Below are positions 29,808-39,849 of a DNA stretch of 64,000 bases, piece by piece (within the stretch, counting starts at the first letter, position 1; every line of letters begins with the position of its first letter). Made by a program: the position numbers and the translations under genes. The stretch lies in assembly GCF_014158035.1 (NCBI RefSeq), contig NZ_JACFXW010000001.1:1674001-1738000 (forward strand). The letters run 5' to 3'. The notes below the pieces were generated by a model. That model ran no database searches, had not been told where the DNA came from, and saw only the letters and a list, made by a program, of their open reading frames with translations. This DNA comes from Rhizobium sp. G21 (GTDB lineage Bacteria; Pseudomonadota; Alphaproteobacteria; Rhizobiales; Rhizobiaceae).

Positions 29808-30977
29808 TTATGGCTTGAGGACGACTTTGATGCAGCCATCCTTCTTGTCGCGGAACGTCTTGTAGAGTTCGGGGCCGTCTTCGAGAGAACCGCGATGGGT
29901 GATCACGAAGGACGGATCGATCTCGCCCTCGGCGATACGGCGCATCAATTCCGGCAGATAGCGTTGCACCGGCGTCTGGGCCATGCGGAAGGTCAGGCCG
30001 CGATTGATCGCCGAGCCGAACGGGATCTTGTCGAGGAAGCCGCCATAAACGCCGACGATCGACACGGTTCCAAAATTGCGGCAGCAATGAATGGCCTGGC
30101 GCAGCACATGCGGCCGGTCGGTGCCCATGAAGGTGGCGACCTTGATGCGGTCGACGACCGAGTCGAAGCTCGCCACCGGCGAGGCTTCCGTGCCGACGGC
30201 GTCGATGCAGGCGTCGGCGCCGCGACCGCGGGTCAGTTCCATGATCCGGTCATAGATGTCTTCATCCATGAAATTGAGCGTGACGGCGCCGGCGGCGCGG
30301 GCAAGCTCAAGGCGCTCGGCGACGGTGTCGATGGCGATGACGCGCTCCGCGCCGAGCAGGGAGGCCGAGCGGATCGCCATCTGGCCGACAGGACCGCAGC
30401 CCCAGATCGCGATCGTGTCGGCCGGCTGGATGTCGCAGAAATCGGCGGCCATATAGCCCGTGGGGAAGATGTCGGAAAGGAACAGGACTTGCTCGTCCGT
30501 CAGCCCGTCCGGCACCTTGATCGGTCCGACATCGGCATAGGGCACACGCAGATATTCGGCCTGCCCGCCCGAATAGCCGCCCAGCAGATGAGAATAGCCG
30601 AACAGGCCGGCGGGCGAATTGCCCCACATGGTCCGCGCCTTCTCGTGATCGGGATTGGAGCGTTCGCAGGCGGAGAAATAACCGCGCTTGCAGAAGAAAC
30701 ACTCGCCGCAGGAAATGGTGAAGGGAACCACGACGCGATCGCCGACCTTGAGCGTGGTGTTGTCTTTGCCGACCTCGACCACTTCGCCCATGGTCTCGTG
30801 GCCGACGATGTCGCCGCTATGCATATCGGGGATCATCCCGTCGAAGATATGCAGGTCGGAGCCGCAGATGGCGCAGGCCGTGACCTTGATGATGGCGTCG
30901 CGGCCATGCTGGATTTTGGGGTCGGGCACGCTTTCGCAGCGGATGTCGGATTTCCCATGCCAGGTCAGGGCTTTCAT
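29808..30977 (-). CDS. Zinc-dependent alcohol dehydrogenase (glutathione-dependent formaldehyde dehydrogenase-like)
   Basis: 389 residues, medium-chain dehydrogenase. Catalytic zinc ligands in [11 protein letters not shown] and GHETMGEV, structural-zinc cysteines in [16 protein letters not shown], Rossmann motif [12 protein letters not shown]. Such proteins oxidise alcohols or formaldehyde; the exact substrate is not readable. Of two adjacent ATGs I prefer 30977, at better spacing from GAGGAG than 30980. First gene of a two-gene operon with the SDR, with an EcfG-like promoter upstream. Confidence 0.9.
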   Translation of the reverse strand: MKALTWHGKSDIRCESVPDPKIQHGRDAIIKVTACAICGSDLHIFDGMIPDMHSGDIVGHETMGEVVEVGKDNTTLKVGDRVVVPFTISCGECFFCKRGYFSACERSNPDHEKARTMWGNSPAGLFGYSHLLGGYSGGQAEYLRVPYADVGPIKVPDGLTDEQVLFLSDIFPTGYMAADFCDIQPADTIAIWGCGPVGQMAIRSASLLGAERVIAIDTVAERLELARAAGAVTLNFMDEDIYDRIMELTRGRGADACIDAVGTEASPVASFDSVVDRIKVATFMGTDRPHVLRQAIHCCRNFGTVSIVGVYGGFLDKIPFGSAINRGLTFRMAQTPVQRYLPELMRRIAEGEIDPSFVITHRGSLEDGPELYKTFRDKKDGCIKVVLKP

Positions 30978-31021
30978 CATCTTCTCCTCGGTTGATGAAC
31001 GGCGAAGGCTCGAGACGGTCC

Positions 31022-31046
31022 AACCGGGCAATCGTGAAAGCGTTCC
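31022..31046 (-). promoter_or_regulatory. Near-match EcfG promoter of the alcohol dehydrogenase operon
   Basis: Minus strand GGAAC (31046-31042), 16-bp spacer, GGTT (31025-31022), 44 bp before the ATG at 30977. The -10 variant GGTT is the same as at the SDR gene 15591. Confidence 0.5.
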
Positions 31047-31073
31047 CATCGAGATCAGCATCATGCCGATACG

Positions 31074-31103
31074 AAAAAGCGCGCCGGGGAACGGCGCGCT
31101 TTT
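31074..31103 (-). terminator. Rho-independent terminator of the DUF2171 gene
   Basis: Minus strand: 12-bp perfect stem AAAAGCGCGCCG/CGGCGCGCTTTT with a 5-nt loop, running into TTTTT, about 20 bp after the DUF2171 stop. Clear intrinsic terminator. Confidence 0.9.
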
Positions 31104-31124
31104 GCAGGCTGAGCTGGAAACGGA

Positions 31125-31382
31125 TCAGTGGACGCGGGAGCCCGACTGTTCTTCTTCCTGCATCATCGCCTTGTCGGCGGAGACAGACAGATGAACACGG
31201 TTTTCCTGGACTGTCTCGACCAGCGACATTTCGATGAAATGGTGGTGGCCTTCATGTCCGGCGCCGTGGCTGTCAGCCTTGGTGAGCTTGATCCGATCGC
31301 CTTCGACGCGGTCGACCGTGCCGACATGCCGGCCGTCTTTGCCGATCACTTCCGCATGTTCTCTGATGTCGTGAATTGTCAT
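31125..31382 (-). CDS. DUF2171 domain-containing protein
   Basis: 85 residues: IREHAEVIGKDGRHVGTVDR, VEGDRIKLTKADSHGAGHEG, HHFIEMSLVETV. This is the DUF2171 (PRC-barrel-like) family, common among stress-induced small proteins of Rhizobiales; activity unknown. Start preceded by AAGGAG. Own terminator and an EcfG-like site upstream, so it is a single-gene unit. Confidence 0.88.
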   Translation of the reverse strand: MTIHDIREHAEVIGKDGRHVGTVDRVEGDRIKLTKADSHGAGHEGHHHFIEMSLVETVQENRVHLSVSADKAMMQEEEQSGSRVH

Positions 31383-31413
31383 GATCGTTCTCCTTGATGG
31401 TTCGCATCAGGAA

Positions 31414-31438
31414 AACGCGGAACGGCTCGTTTAGATCC
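31414..31438 (-). promoter_or_regulatory. Near-match EcfG promoter of the DUF2171 gene
   Basis: Minus strand GGATC (31438-31434; one mismatch to GGAAC), 16-bp spacer, exact CGTT (31417-31414), 31 bp before the start codon. Confidence 0.45.
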
Positions 31439-31445
31439 AATCCGG

Positions 31446-31703
31446 TCAAATGATGGTGGGACGGCCGCCATTCTTGGGGATGAATTCGAGCGTCAGCCGG
31501 ATCTCGACGATCGGGCGGCGGATCTCGTCGAACACTTCGACCGCGATCATGTTGAGCGGCTCACCCGGCAATCCATCCAGAGCCATCTCGGCGAGCGCCT
31601 TGCGGCCTTCTTCGACGGCTTGGGAGTCGTTGTCGAACTCGTAGGCCTTTTCGGCCGGCGACGCGCCGTCGCGGTCCAACACGGAAAAGAAATATTTGGG
31701 CAT
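31446..31703 (-). CDS. DUF6894 family protein
   Basis: 85 residues beginning MPKYFFSVLDRDGA, with the acidic YEFDNDSQAVEEGRKALAEM stretch and a C-terminal VEIRLTLEFIPKN; matches the small DUF6894 family abundant in Rhizobiales, function unknown. The ATG at 31703 gives the family length; the extension to 31856 runs into cutC on the other frame. An EcfG-like site lies 26 bp upstream. Confidence 0.85.
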   Translation of the reverse strand: MPKYFFSVLDRDGASPAEKAYEFDNDSQAVEEGRKALAEMALDGLPGEPLNMIAVEVFDEIRRPIVEIRLTLEFIPKNGGRPTII

Positions 31704-31729
31704 GGGCGACACTCCTGGTATCGCCCGTA

Positions 31730-31754
31730 AACACATGACCTTGAAGGCGGTTCC
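31730..31754 (-). promoter_or_regulatory. Near-match EcfG promoter of the DUF6894 gene
   Basis: Minus strand GGAAC (31754-31750), 16-bp spacer, TGTT (31733-31730); one mismatch. It begins just past the cutC stop. Confidence 0.45.
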
Positions 31755-31755
31755 G

Positions 31756-32483
31756 TTATTTCCGCACCGCGAGCGCCGCTTTGAGCGCCCGCACGGTTGC
31801 TTCGTCCGTACGACGGGTCTGGCGGGGGCTGAAGCCCAGCGACACGACGCGGTCATCCGCCTCTTCGACCGTGGTCGAAAGAGAGCCGTGAACCTCGCGG
31901 ACCGGCAGCCGGTCGAGGATTTCGCCTATGCTGGCGGGCGTCACGCCGGAGCCCGGCATGATGGAAATGCGGCCATCGGCGAGCCGGACGGCTTCCGCGA
32001 GATCATCGAGTCCTTCAGGCGCGGTTTTCGCACGTCCGGAAGTGAGGATGCGCTCGAAGCCGTAATCCACCGCGAGTTCGATCGCGGCGGCCATATCCGG
32101 CACGAAGTCGAAGGCGCGATGAAGCGTGCGCGGCATGCGGCCGACCGCGTTGGAGAGTTGGCGCAGAGCCTTGGCGTCGAGCGCGCCGGTCGCGAGATTT
32201 GCCCCGATCACCACGCCTGCAATCCCGGCGGAGGCGGCGAACTGGATGTCCTCGCACATCAGGTCGAGTTCGCGCTGGGTATAGACGAACGCGCCGATGC
32301 GCGGGCGGATCATGGCGTAGACGGGAATGGGCGATTTCGCCGCCGCGCTCATCAGGCCGGCTGAAGGCGTCAAACCTCCGGTTGAAAGCGCGCTACAGAG
32401 TTCGATGCGGTCGGCTCCCCGGAAATGGCGGATTCCAGTCCCGCCAGATCATCCACGCACACTTCCAGCAGAATTTCGCTCAT
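31756..32483 (-). pseudogene. cutC: CutC family protein, frameshifted
   Basis: CutC-type TIM-barrel protein, named for copper homeostasis although the role is disputed. Start ATG 32483: MSEILLEVCVDDLAGLESAI, then the frame is lost at the C run 32417-32420 and resumes as GADRIELCSALSTGGLTPSA, with ILTSGRAKTAPEGL and IMPGSGVTP further on. One added base gives 242 residues, family length. It is the last gene of the amino-sugar transport operon and overlaps the ROK gene's 3' end by 35 bp. May be sequencing error. Confidence 0.83.
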
Positions 32484-33389
32484 ACGCGCCTTCACTCCAT
32501 CCCAACGCCGCCGCGCCGATCAAGCCCGCATCGGGTCCGCATTGGGCCCTGACAACCAGCGGTCGGTGGGAAACGCCGAGAACCCCGGGTTTCGTTTTCC
32601 GATCGATGTTAGATAGGAGCTTTTCGGAATTTGCAAGGCCTCCGCCCACGGGCGCGATTTCGGCCCCGGTGATATTGATGGCGAGCGCGAGAAGACGGGC
32701 GACGAGATCGCTATAGATGTCCACCGTCCGCCCGGCGGCGACGTCGGCGGCCTCCCAGGCAGACAGGATCGCATGGCTGTCGGCTTCCTTGTCATGAAGA
32801 TGGCGGTGCAGCGCTTCCAGCCCCTCGCGCCGCCAACCGTGTTCAGGCAGCCCTTGCGACCGCAGCCACACTGGAAGGCGGGAATGAGCACCGACGGATC
32901 GCCCGCGACGGCCGGCAGAAAGGCGCCGTGGCCCCATTCGCCGGCAAAACCGCCGGCGCTGTTGACCAAGCGTCCGCCGCTGACCAGGCCGCCGCCGACG
33001 CCGGAGCCCAGAATCACGCCGAACACGACATGACGGCCGCGACCCGCGCCCTCGGCCGCTTCGGCGAGCGCAAAACAATCGGCGTCATTGGCGATCAGCG
33101 CGGGCAGTCCGAGCGCCGCTTCCAGCGCAGGAGCGAGGATGGTCTGGTGCAGCGCCGGGATATTCGCGCAGGTCAAGCGCCCGCTGTCGCGATCGACGAC
33201 GCCGGTGAGCGAGATCGCCAGAGCCTTTGGTCGCGCCGGCGCGGCGGCCGCCAGTTCCGCCAGTGCGGCGATGAAAGCGTCCAGCGATCTCGACGGCGTT
33301 GCGACCCGACCGAGAGGCGCGAGGCTACCCGGGGCCGAAGACCACGCCGCCTTGATGAAGCTGCCGCCGATATCGAGGGCGAGGATCAT
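32449..33389 (-). pseudogene. ROK family sugar kinase (N-acetylglucosamine kinase-like), frameshifted
   Basis: ROK kinase: MILALDIGGSFIKAAW (phosphate 1 motif), GVILGSGVGGG, EWGHG and the zinc-site cysteines CGCGRKGCLNTVGG. The frame breaks after GGARG at the C run 32821-32824 and resumes as LEALHRHLHDKEADS through IAPVGGGLANSE to the stop at 32449. Corrected length 313 residues. The ABC-transporter context points to an amino-sugar substrate. It starts 8 bp after the ATPase stop. May be sequencing error. Confidence 0.83.
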
Positions 33390-33397
33390 GCCCCCGC

Positions 33398-34399
<1,002 letters not shown>

Positions 34400-34412
34400 T
34401 GGAAGTCTCCGT

Positions 34413-35465
34413 TCAAAGCGCGATCTGCTGGCCGGTGCGCACGCTCTCGTCGGCGGCGAGGCAGATGCGCAGCGATTGCACCGCGTCCTGCATATGCCGG
34501 TCGAGATCGAAATCCTCGCGGATCGCCTTGAGCACGAAAGCCTGTTCGAGATCGCAAAGGTCCTGATGGCCGGGTTCGCCCGCCATCTGCAGGAGTTCGT
34601 CGCCGCTGACGAAGCGGCCATCCGGACCGGTCTTGGCCGGGTGGCGGCGGATCACCGAGGTCTTGGTGTGGGTGTCGATATCGTCGGACTTGGCGTTGGG
34701 ATCCATGACGATGGAGACGCAGCCCTTGGGGGTGATGATGTCTTTGACGAAAAAGGCCGTCTCCGACATCATTGGGCCCCAGCCCGCTTCATACCAGCCG
34801 ACCGAGCCGTCCTCGAAGGTCACCTGGAGATGGCCGTAATTATACATGTCCGGCGCGATCTCGTCCGAGAGCCGCACGCCCATGCCGCGCACCGAAACAG
34901 GCTTGGCGTCGGTGATCTGGCACATCACATCGACATAATGCACGCCGCAATCGACGATCGGCGACGTCGTCTGCATCAGCGCCTTGTGCGTTTCCCAAGC
35001 CTTGCCGGAGGACTGCTGGTTGAGGTTCATGCGGAAGACGTAAGGCGGGCCCATCTCGCGGGCGAGCTCGATCAGCTTCATCCAGGACGGGTGATGGCGG
35101 AGGATATAACCGATCACGAGCTTTCGGCCGGTGGCGCGGGCGCAGGCGACAACGCGCTCCGCGTCGGCGACCGTGGTGGCGAGCGGCTTTTCCAGGAAGA
35201 CGTGGCAGCCCGCTTCCATCGCCTTGATCGCATAGGCGGCATGGCTGTCGGAATAGGTGTTGATCGAGCAGAGGTCGGGCTTCAGCTCGGCGAGCGCGTC
35301 GTCAAAGCTCGGCAGGATCTCGCGCCCCGCCAGAATGTCGGGCAGCACCACCGGCGAGCGGTTGACGAGGCCGACGATCTCGAAGCCGTCATTCTTGGCG
35401 TAGGATTGCGCGTGGCTGAGCCCCATATTGCCGAGGCCGGCGACGAGAACCTTGATCTTGTTCAT
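34413..35465 (-). CDS. Gfo/Idh/MocA family oxidoreductase
   Basis: 350 residues. N-terminal Rossmann motif [19 protein letters not shown] and the EKPLATT dinucleotide-site motif at about residue 93, then the C-terminal Gfo/Idh/MocA substrate domain ([13 protein letters not shown]). These enzymes oxidise or epimerise sugars with NAD(P). It lies between the permease and ATPase genes (ATG overlaps the permease stop), so it probably processes the imported sugar; the exact substrate is not known. Confidence 0.9.
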   Translation of the reverse strand: MNKIKVLVAGLGNMGLSHAQSYAKNDGFEIVGLVNRSPVVLPDILAGREILPSFDDALAELKPDLCSINTYSDSHAAYAIKAMEAGCHVFLEKPLATTVADAERVVACARATGRKLVIGYILRHHPSWMKLIELAREMGPPYVFRMNLNQQSSGKAWETHKALMQTTSPIVDCGVHYVDVMCQITDAKPVSVRGMGVRLSDEIAPDMYNYGHLQVTFEDGSVGWYEAGWGPMMSETAFFVKDIITPKGCVSIVMDPNAKSDDIDTHTKTSVIRRHPAKTGPDGRFVSGDELLQMAGEPGHQDLCDLEQAFVLKAIREDFDLDRHMQDAVQSLRICLAADESVRTGQQIAL

Positions 35466-36301
35466 TTGACTGCTCCTGCCGTGATGCCGCGAATGAGCTG
35501 GCGCGAGAAGATGACATAAAGGACGAGAACCGGGGCGATGGCGAGCGACAGCGCCGCGAGCACCGCATTCCAGTTGGTGACGAATTGTCCGATGAAGATC
35601 TGCGCGCCGAGCGTGATCGTCTTGGTCGCTTCAGACGGCGCGAGGATCAGCGGGAACCAGAGATCGTTCCAGATCGGGATCATGGTGAAAACGGCGACGG
35701 TGGCCATGGCGGGGCGGACCAGCGGCAGCACCAGCCGGAAGAAGATCTTGTATTCGCTGAGCCCGTCGATGCGGCCGGCGTTCTTGAGATCGTCGGACAC
35801 GGTGCGCATGAATTCCGACAGGATGAAGATGGCGAGCGGCAGTCCCTGAGCGGTGTAGACCAGGATCAGCGCCGTCCGCGTGTTGACGAGGTCGAAAGCC
35901 ACCATACCCTGCAGAATGCCGATCGTGCCCAGCCGGATCGGGATCATGATGCCGAGCGCCATATAGAGGCCGAGCAGCGTGTTGCCGCGGAATCGGTATT
36001 CCGACAGCGCGAAGGCGGCCATGGCGCCGAACAGCAGCACCAGCGCGATCGACACGACGGTGACGATCAGCGAATTCATCAGATAGATCTGGAAACTGCC
36101 GCCACTCAAGACAGTGGTGTAGCCGATGAGATCAAAGGTGCCCGGCAGCGGCGGCTGCATGGGATTGCGGAAGATGGCGTTGCGCGACTTGAAGGAGTTG
36201 ATGATGGTCAGCACCACGGGGAAGAGCGCGATCGCGGTATAGGCGATCAGCACGGCGTGGGCGGCGGCGGCGCGACCGGAGGAGGAGCGGGTTTTCGACA
36301 T
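35462..36301 (-). CDS. Carbohydrate ABC transporter permease (NgcG-like)
   Basis: 279-residue inner-membrane permease with six predicted hydrophobic segments and the MalG-type cytoplasmic EAA loop near residue 190 (DGLSEYKIFFRLVLPLVRP). Pairs with the permease encoded 10 bp upstream. Together with the binding protein the set resembles the NgcE-F-G N-acetylglucosamine importers of rhizobia and actinomycetes. Overlaps the oxidoreductase start by 4 bp. Confidence 0.9.
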   Translation of the reverse strand: MSKTRSSSGRAAAAHAVLIAYTAIALFPVVLTIINSFKSRNAIFRNPMQPPLPGTFDLIGYTTVLSGGSFQIYLMNSLIVTVVSIALVLLFGAMAAFALSEYRFRGNTLLGLYMALGIMIPIRLGTIGILQGMVAFDLVNTRTALILVYTAQGLPLAIFILSEFMRTVSDDLKNAGRIDGLSEYKIFFRLVLPLVRPAMATVAVFTMIPIWNDLWFPLILAPSEATKTITLGAQIFIGQFVTNWNAVLAALSLAIAPVLVLYVIFSRQLIRGITAGAVK

Positions 36302-36311
36302 CGTGATCTCC

Positions 36312-37253
36312 TCAGAACTGGTAGCGGCGCATGCGGCGCTGGATGGCGAAGAGATAGAAGGCGACGCCGGCGAGAATGATCAGGAACATCACGGTGGCGA
36401 TGGTCGCGCCCATCGACCGGTCGCCGAGCTGAAGCTGGAAGCCGAAGAAGGTGCGGTAGAGCAGCGTGCCGAGAATGTCCGTCGATCCATCCGGCCCGGC
36501 AAGCGCGCCCTGCACCGTGTAGATCAGGTCGAAGGCGTTGAAATTGCCAACAAAGGTGAGGATCGAGATGATGCCGATCGACGGTAGGATCAAAGGCAGC
36601 TTAATCTTCCAGAACTGGCTGAATCCGGTGATCCCGTCGAGTTCGGCGGCCTCGATCACTTCGTCCGGAATATTGAGCAGGGCGGCATAGATCAGCATCA
36701 TCGGGATGCCGACATATTGCCAGACCGAGATCAGAGATACGGCAATGAGCGCGGAGTTGGGCTTTCCGAGCCAAGGACCGAACATGAATTTCAGGCCGAC
36801 CGTGTCGAGCAGGAAGGGCGTGACGCCCCAGATGGGCGACAGGATCAGCTTCCAGATGAAGCCGACGATCACGAAGGACAGAAGCGTCGGCATGAAGATG
36901 GCGGTTCGGTAGAAGCTCGCGAATCTGAGCCTGGGGATCGACAGAAGCGCCGCCAGCGCCACGCCGATCGGGTTCTGCACCAGCATATGGATGATGAAGA
37001 AAATGACGTTGTTCTTCAGCGCGTTCCAGAAGCCATCGGCCCATTTAGGCTCGCCGAACAGCGTCGCGAAATTGCCGAGACCGACGAAGGCCTTCTGCCC
37101 GTCGACTTCGTTGAAGAAGGACAGCCAGAGCGTGCTCCCCAGCGGAATGATCATCACCGCCGTGTAGATCAACACCGCCGGCATGAGAAAGACGGCGATA
37201 TGCCAACGGACAGGCCGCCGCGGCGGGGCTTCGGGAAGTGTGTCGACGTCCAT
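36312..37253 (-). CDS. Carbohydrate ABC transporter permease (NgcF-like)
   Basis: 313-residue MalF-type inner-membrane permease; first membrane segment at about residues 20-42, EAA loop in DGITGFSQFWKIKLPLILPS. Forms the channel with the neighbouring permease. Separated from the binding-protein gene by a 221-bp gap that holds a RIME-like repeat. Confidence 0.9.
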   Translation of the reverse strand: MDVDTLPEAPPRRPVRWHIAVFLMPAVLIYTAVMIIPLGSTLWLSFFNEVDGQKAFVGLGNFATLFGEPKWADGFWNALKNNVIFFIIHMLVQNPIGVALAALLSIPRLRFASFYRTAIFMPTLLSFVIVGFIWKLILSPIWGVTPFLLDTVGLKFMFGPWLGKPNSALIAVSLISVWQYVGIPMMLIYAALLNIPDEVIEAAELDGITGFSQFWKIKLPLILPSIGIISILTFVGNFNAFDLIYTVQGALAGPDGSTDILGTLLYRTFFGFQLQLGDRSMGATIATVMFLIILAGVAFYLFAIQRRMRRYQF

Positions 37254-37301
37254 TTGGCTCGTCCAGGTCTAGGTGTAGAGGGGATATGGTTGCCCGTGCT
37301 T

Positions 37302-37428
37302 CGCCCCTCATCCCCCTGCCGGGACCTTCTCCCCGCATGCGGGGAGAAAGAGGGTGTGGCAAGGCCGGCGCTCCATCAGCCTTCTCCCCGCGAGCGGGAA
37401 GAAGGTGGCGGCAGCCGGATGAGGGGCG
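37302..37428. repeat. RIME-like palindromic intergenic repeat
   Basis: A 127-bp element ending in perfect 12-bp inverted repeats, CGCCCCTCATCC (37302-37313) and GGATGAGGGGCG (37417-37428), with two internal hairpins of the CTTCTCCCCGC/GCGGGGAGAA type (37327-37349 and 37381-37404). This matches what I know of Rhizobium-specific intergenic mosaic elements. It sits inside the transport operon between the binding-protein and permease genes, where it may trim the mRNA so that binding protein exceeds permease. Confidence 0.85.
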
Positions 37429-37474
37429 GAGCTCAGACGTCAAAGATGGCGGCGCGAAGCCGCCAGTCTCAAGC

Positions 37475-38734
37475 TTACTTCGCGGGCTTGTACCAGCTGT
37501 CGAGGCCCTTCTGGAGCTTCTCGGCGGCGACTTCAGGCGTGTCGGTGCCGTTGATCACATTGGCCGATTCCACCCAGGTCTCGTTTTCGAGGTTCGGGGT
37601 GCCGCGCGACAGGATCTGGTAGGTCGAGCGGATGGTCGACTGGCACTTTTCGCGCCAGGAGACGAATTCCTGGGCGAGCGGATCCTGCATCTTCACGGCC
37701 GTCTTGTTGAGGCTGAAGAAGCCCGGCAGCGAGTTGGCGTAGAGGTCGGCGAATTCAGGCGAGGCGACCCAGGTCAGGAAGGTCTTGGCCTGTTCCGCAT
37801 GCGGGCCCTTGGCGTTCATGCCGATGGCGATGTCGGTGTGGTCGGAGATGTAGCACTTGTCGCCGTCCTTCTGCACCGGCGGCGGGAAGGCGCCCATCTT
37901 GAACTGAGCCTGCGTGTTGAAGCCGCCGATTTCCCAGGAGCCGGCCGGATAGATGGCGGCGCGGCCGAGCGTGAACAGGTTCTGGCTGTCCGGATAGGTC
38001 TGGGCTTCGAAGCCGTCGCCGAGATAGGGCTTCCACTTGGCGAGCGTCTTATAGGGCTCGACCCACTGGGCGTCGGTGAGCTTCTGCTCGCCCTTGATCA
38101 GCGCCAGACGACCTTCTTCGCCCTTCCAGTAGTTCGGGCCGATGTTCTGGTAGCCCATGGTCGCGGCTTCCCAGAGATCCTTGGTGCCCATGGCCATCGG
38201 GATGAAGTTGCCGTCGGCCTTGATCTTTTCGAGGGCGGCGAAGAACTCCTCTTCGGTCTTCGGCGGGGTGATGCCGAGCTGGTCGAAGGCGTCCTTGTTG
38301 TAGATGAAGCCGTGGATGACCGAGGCCATCGGCACGCAGAAGGTGGCCGCGCCGTCATCGGTGGTCCAGGCGGACTTGGCGACGTCGGAGAAATTCTCCA
38401 TGCCGGCATTCTTGGTGATGTCGGCCAGATAGCCCTTCTTGTAGAGATCGAGCGATGCGTCGAAGGGGCGGCAGGTGATCAGGTCGCCGGCGGAACCGGA
38501 TTCCAGCTTGGCGTTGATGGCCGAGTTGTATTCGGTCGGCGCCATCGGCGAGAAGACGACCTTGATGCCGGGATGCTTGGCTTCGAAGGCCGGGATCAGC
38601 TTGTCCTTCCAGATCGACAGGTCGTCATTGCGCCAGCTCTCGATGGTGAGCGTGACATCCTCGGCGCTCGCAGCCCCGGCATAGCCGAGAATGCTGGCGC
38701 TCAGGAGCAGAGCCTTGATTGCAGTGCGGGTCAT
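37475..38734 (-). CDS. Sugar ABC transporter substrate-binding protein (NgcE-like)
   Basis: 419-residue periplasmic binding protein of family 1. Signal peptide MTRTAIKALLLSASILGYAG cut near AASA-ED. Mature part begins VTLTIESWRNDDLSIWKDKL. The ATG at 38734 follows AGGGAG; an in-frame ATG at 38755 is less well placed. It is 48 bp downstream of murQ and probably co-transcribed with it. N-acetylglucosamine or a chito-oligomer is the likely ligand from the gene context. Confidence 0.9.
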   Translation of the reverse strand: MTRTAIKALLLSASILGYAGAASAEDVTLTIESWRNDDLSIWKDKLIPAFEAKHPGIKVVFSPMAPTEYNSAINAKLESGSAGDLITCRPFDASLDLYKKGYLADITKNAGMENFSDVAKSAWTTDDGAATFCVPMASVIHGFIYNKDAFDQLGITPPKTEEEFFAALEKIKADGNFIPMAMGTKDLWEAATMGYQNIGPNYWKGEEGRLALIKGEQKLTDAQWVEPYKTLAKWKPYLGDGFEAQTYPDSQNLFTLGRAAIYPAGSWEIGGFNTQAQFKMGAFPPPVQKDGDKCYISDHTDIAIGMNAKGPHAEQAKTFLTWVASPEFADLYANSLPGFFSLNKTAVKMQDPLAQEFVSWREKCQSTIRSTYQILSRGTPNLENETWVESANVINGTDTPEVAAEKLQKGLDSWYKPAK

Positions 38735-38782
38735 ATTGTTCTCCCTCTTCTTCACGCCACCATGGCGTTCTTGAACCCAGTT

Positions 38783-39679
38783 TTAAGCATGACCGAGGAG
38801 TTTGAGCGCGGCGCGCACATTTGCGCTTGTCCGGCTCAGAATTTCCTCGGCTTTAGATTTGTTTTTCGCGCCGGCTGCGAGCACGATCGCGGTCTTGACC
38901 GCGCCGCCGGCGGCCTCGATCGCCTCCGTGGCCTCGACGACGCCGACATCGGCGACGGCCGACACGATGCCGGCGGCGCGCTGTCGCAATTTTTCGTTGT
39001 CGGCAAATAGATTGACCATGCGTCCATCATGCACATGGCCGAGCTGAATGGCCATCAGCGTCGAGATCATGTTGAGCGCGATCTTCTGCGCCGTGCCGGC
39101 GCCCATACGGGTCGAACCCGACACCATTTCCGGCGGCGTCTCCAGAAGGATGCCGGCGTCGGCGAGCGCAAGAAGCGGCGTGTCGGCATTGTTGGCGATG
39201 GAGACGATGCGCGCGCCCAGGGATCTCGCTTCTTCCGCTAGCGCCAAAGTATAAGGCGTCGAGCCGCTCGCAGATACGCAGATGACGCAATCGCCTGCCG
39301 AAATCGCCCGCCGCGCATCGGCGCGGGCGGCGTCGAGATCATCTTCGGGCGCTCCGGCCAGATTGAGCAGGCTATCGGCTCCGCCTGCCAGCAGCACCTC
39401 TATCCGATCACGCGGAATGCCGAAGGTTCCCGGCAATTCGAGCGCATCGGCCATCGCCATCAAACCCGAGCTGCCGGCGCCGGCATAGACGAGACGACGC
39501 CCGTCCCGCAGGGCTTCGGCGGCCAGACGGGCCGCCTCGGCGATCGCCGCCAGCGCTCCTGCAGGAGACTTGGCTGCCTCTGCCTGCGCGGCGGCGAGAA
39601 GCGACAGCGCATCGAACGGGGAAAGGGTGTCTATCCCCTTCGCCTTTTCATGCAGCGCCTCTGTCGTCCGCTCAGCCAT
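38783..39679 (-). CDS. murQ: N-acetylmuramic acid 6-phosphate etherase
   Basis: 298 residues with a SIS fold. AGAGSSGLMAMADALELPGT and VSASGSTPYTLALAEEA bind the sugar phosphate; SGSTRMGAGTAQK is the family signature. MurQ splits MurNAc 6-phosphate into GlcNAc 6-phosphate and lactate, which feeds the NagA and SIS steps encoded on the other side of the divergent promoter region. First gene of the minus-strand operon. Confidence 0.94.
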   Translation of the reverse strand: MAERTTEALHEKAKGIDTLSPFDALSLLAAAQAEAAKSPAGALAAIAEAARLAAEALRDGRRLVYAGAGSSGLMAMADALELPGTFGIPRDRIEVLLAGGADSLLNLAGAPEDDLDAARADARRAISAGDCVICVSASGSTPYTLALAEEARSLGARIVSIANNADTPLLALADAGILLETPPEMVSGSTRMGAGTAQKIALNMISTLMAIQLGHVHDGRMVNLFADNEKLRQRAAGIVSAVADVGVVEATEAIEAAGGAVKTAIVLAAGAKNKSKAEEILSRTSANVRAALKLLGHA

Positions 39680-39717
39680 GCAATTGTCTCCTCAGTGCCG
39701 GCAATTAATGCCAACAA

Positions 39718-39726
39718 AATACCAAT
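39718..39726 (-). promoter_or_regulatory. Candidate operator half-site ATTGGTATT (murQ side)
   Basis: ATTGGTATT on the minus strand, 39 bp above the murQ start. The same 9-mer lies on the plus strand at 39850-39858. Likely site for the GntR regulator encoded in this locus; inferred from repetition only. Confidence 0.45.
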
Positions 39727-39849
39727 TGTCCAGCAGGAATTTACGAAAGGTAAAATTTCACGTTCTCCTGTCAGCTGTCCACATGATTTCACCTTTGAAT
39801 CATTTGGTTAATTTTTAACGGCCGATTTTTTTGCCAAGGCCGCTTGGAT

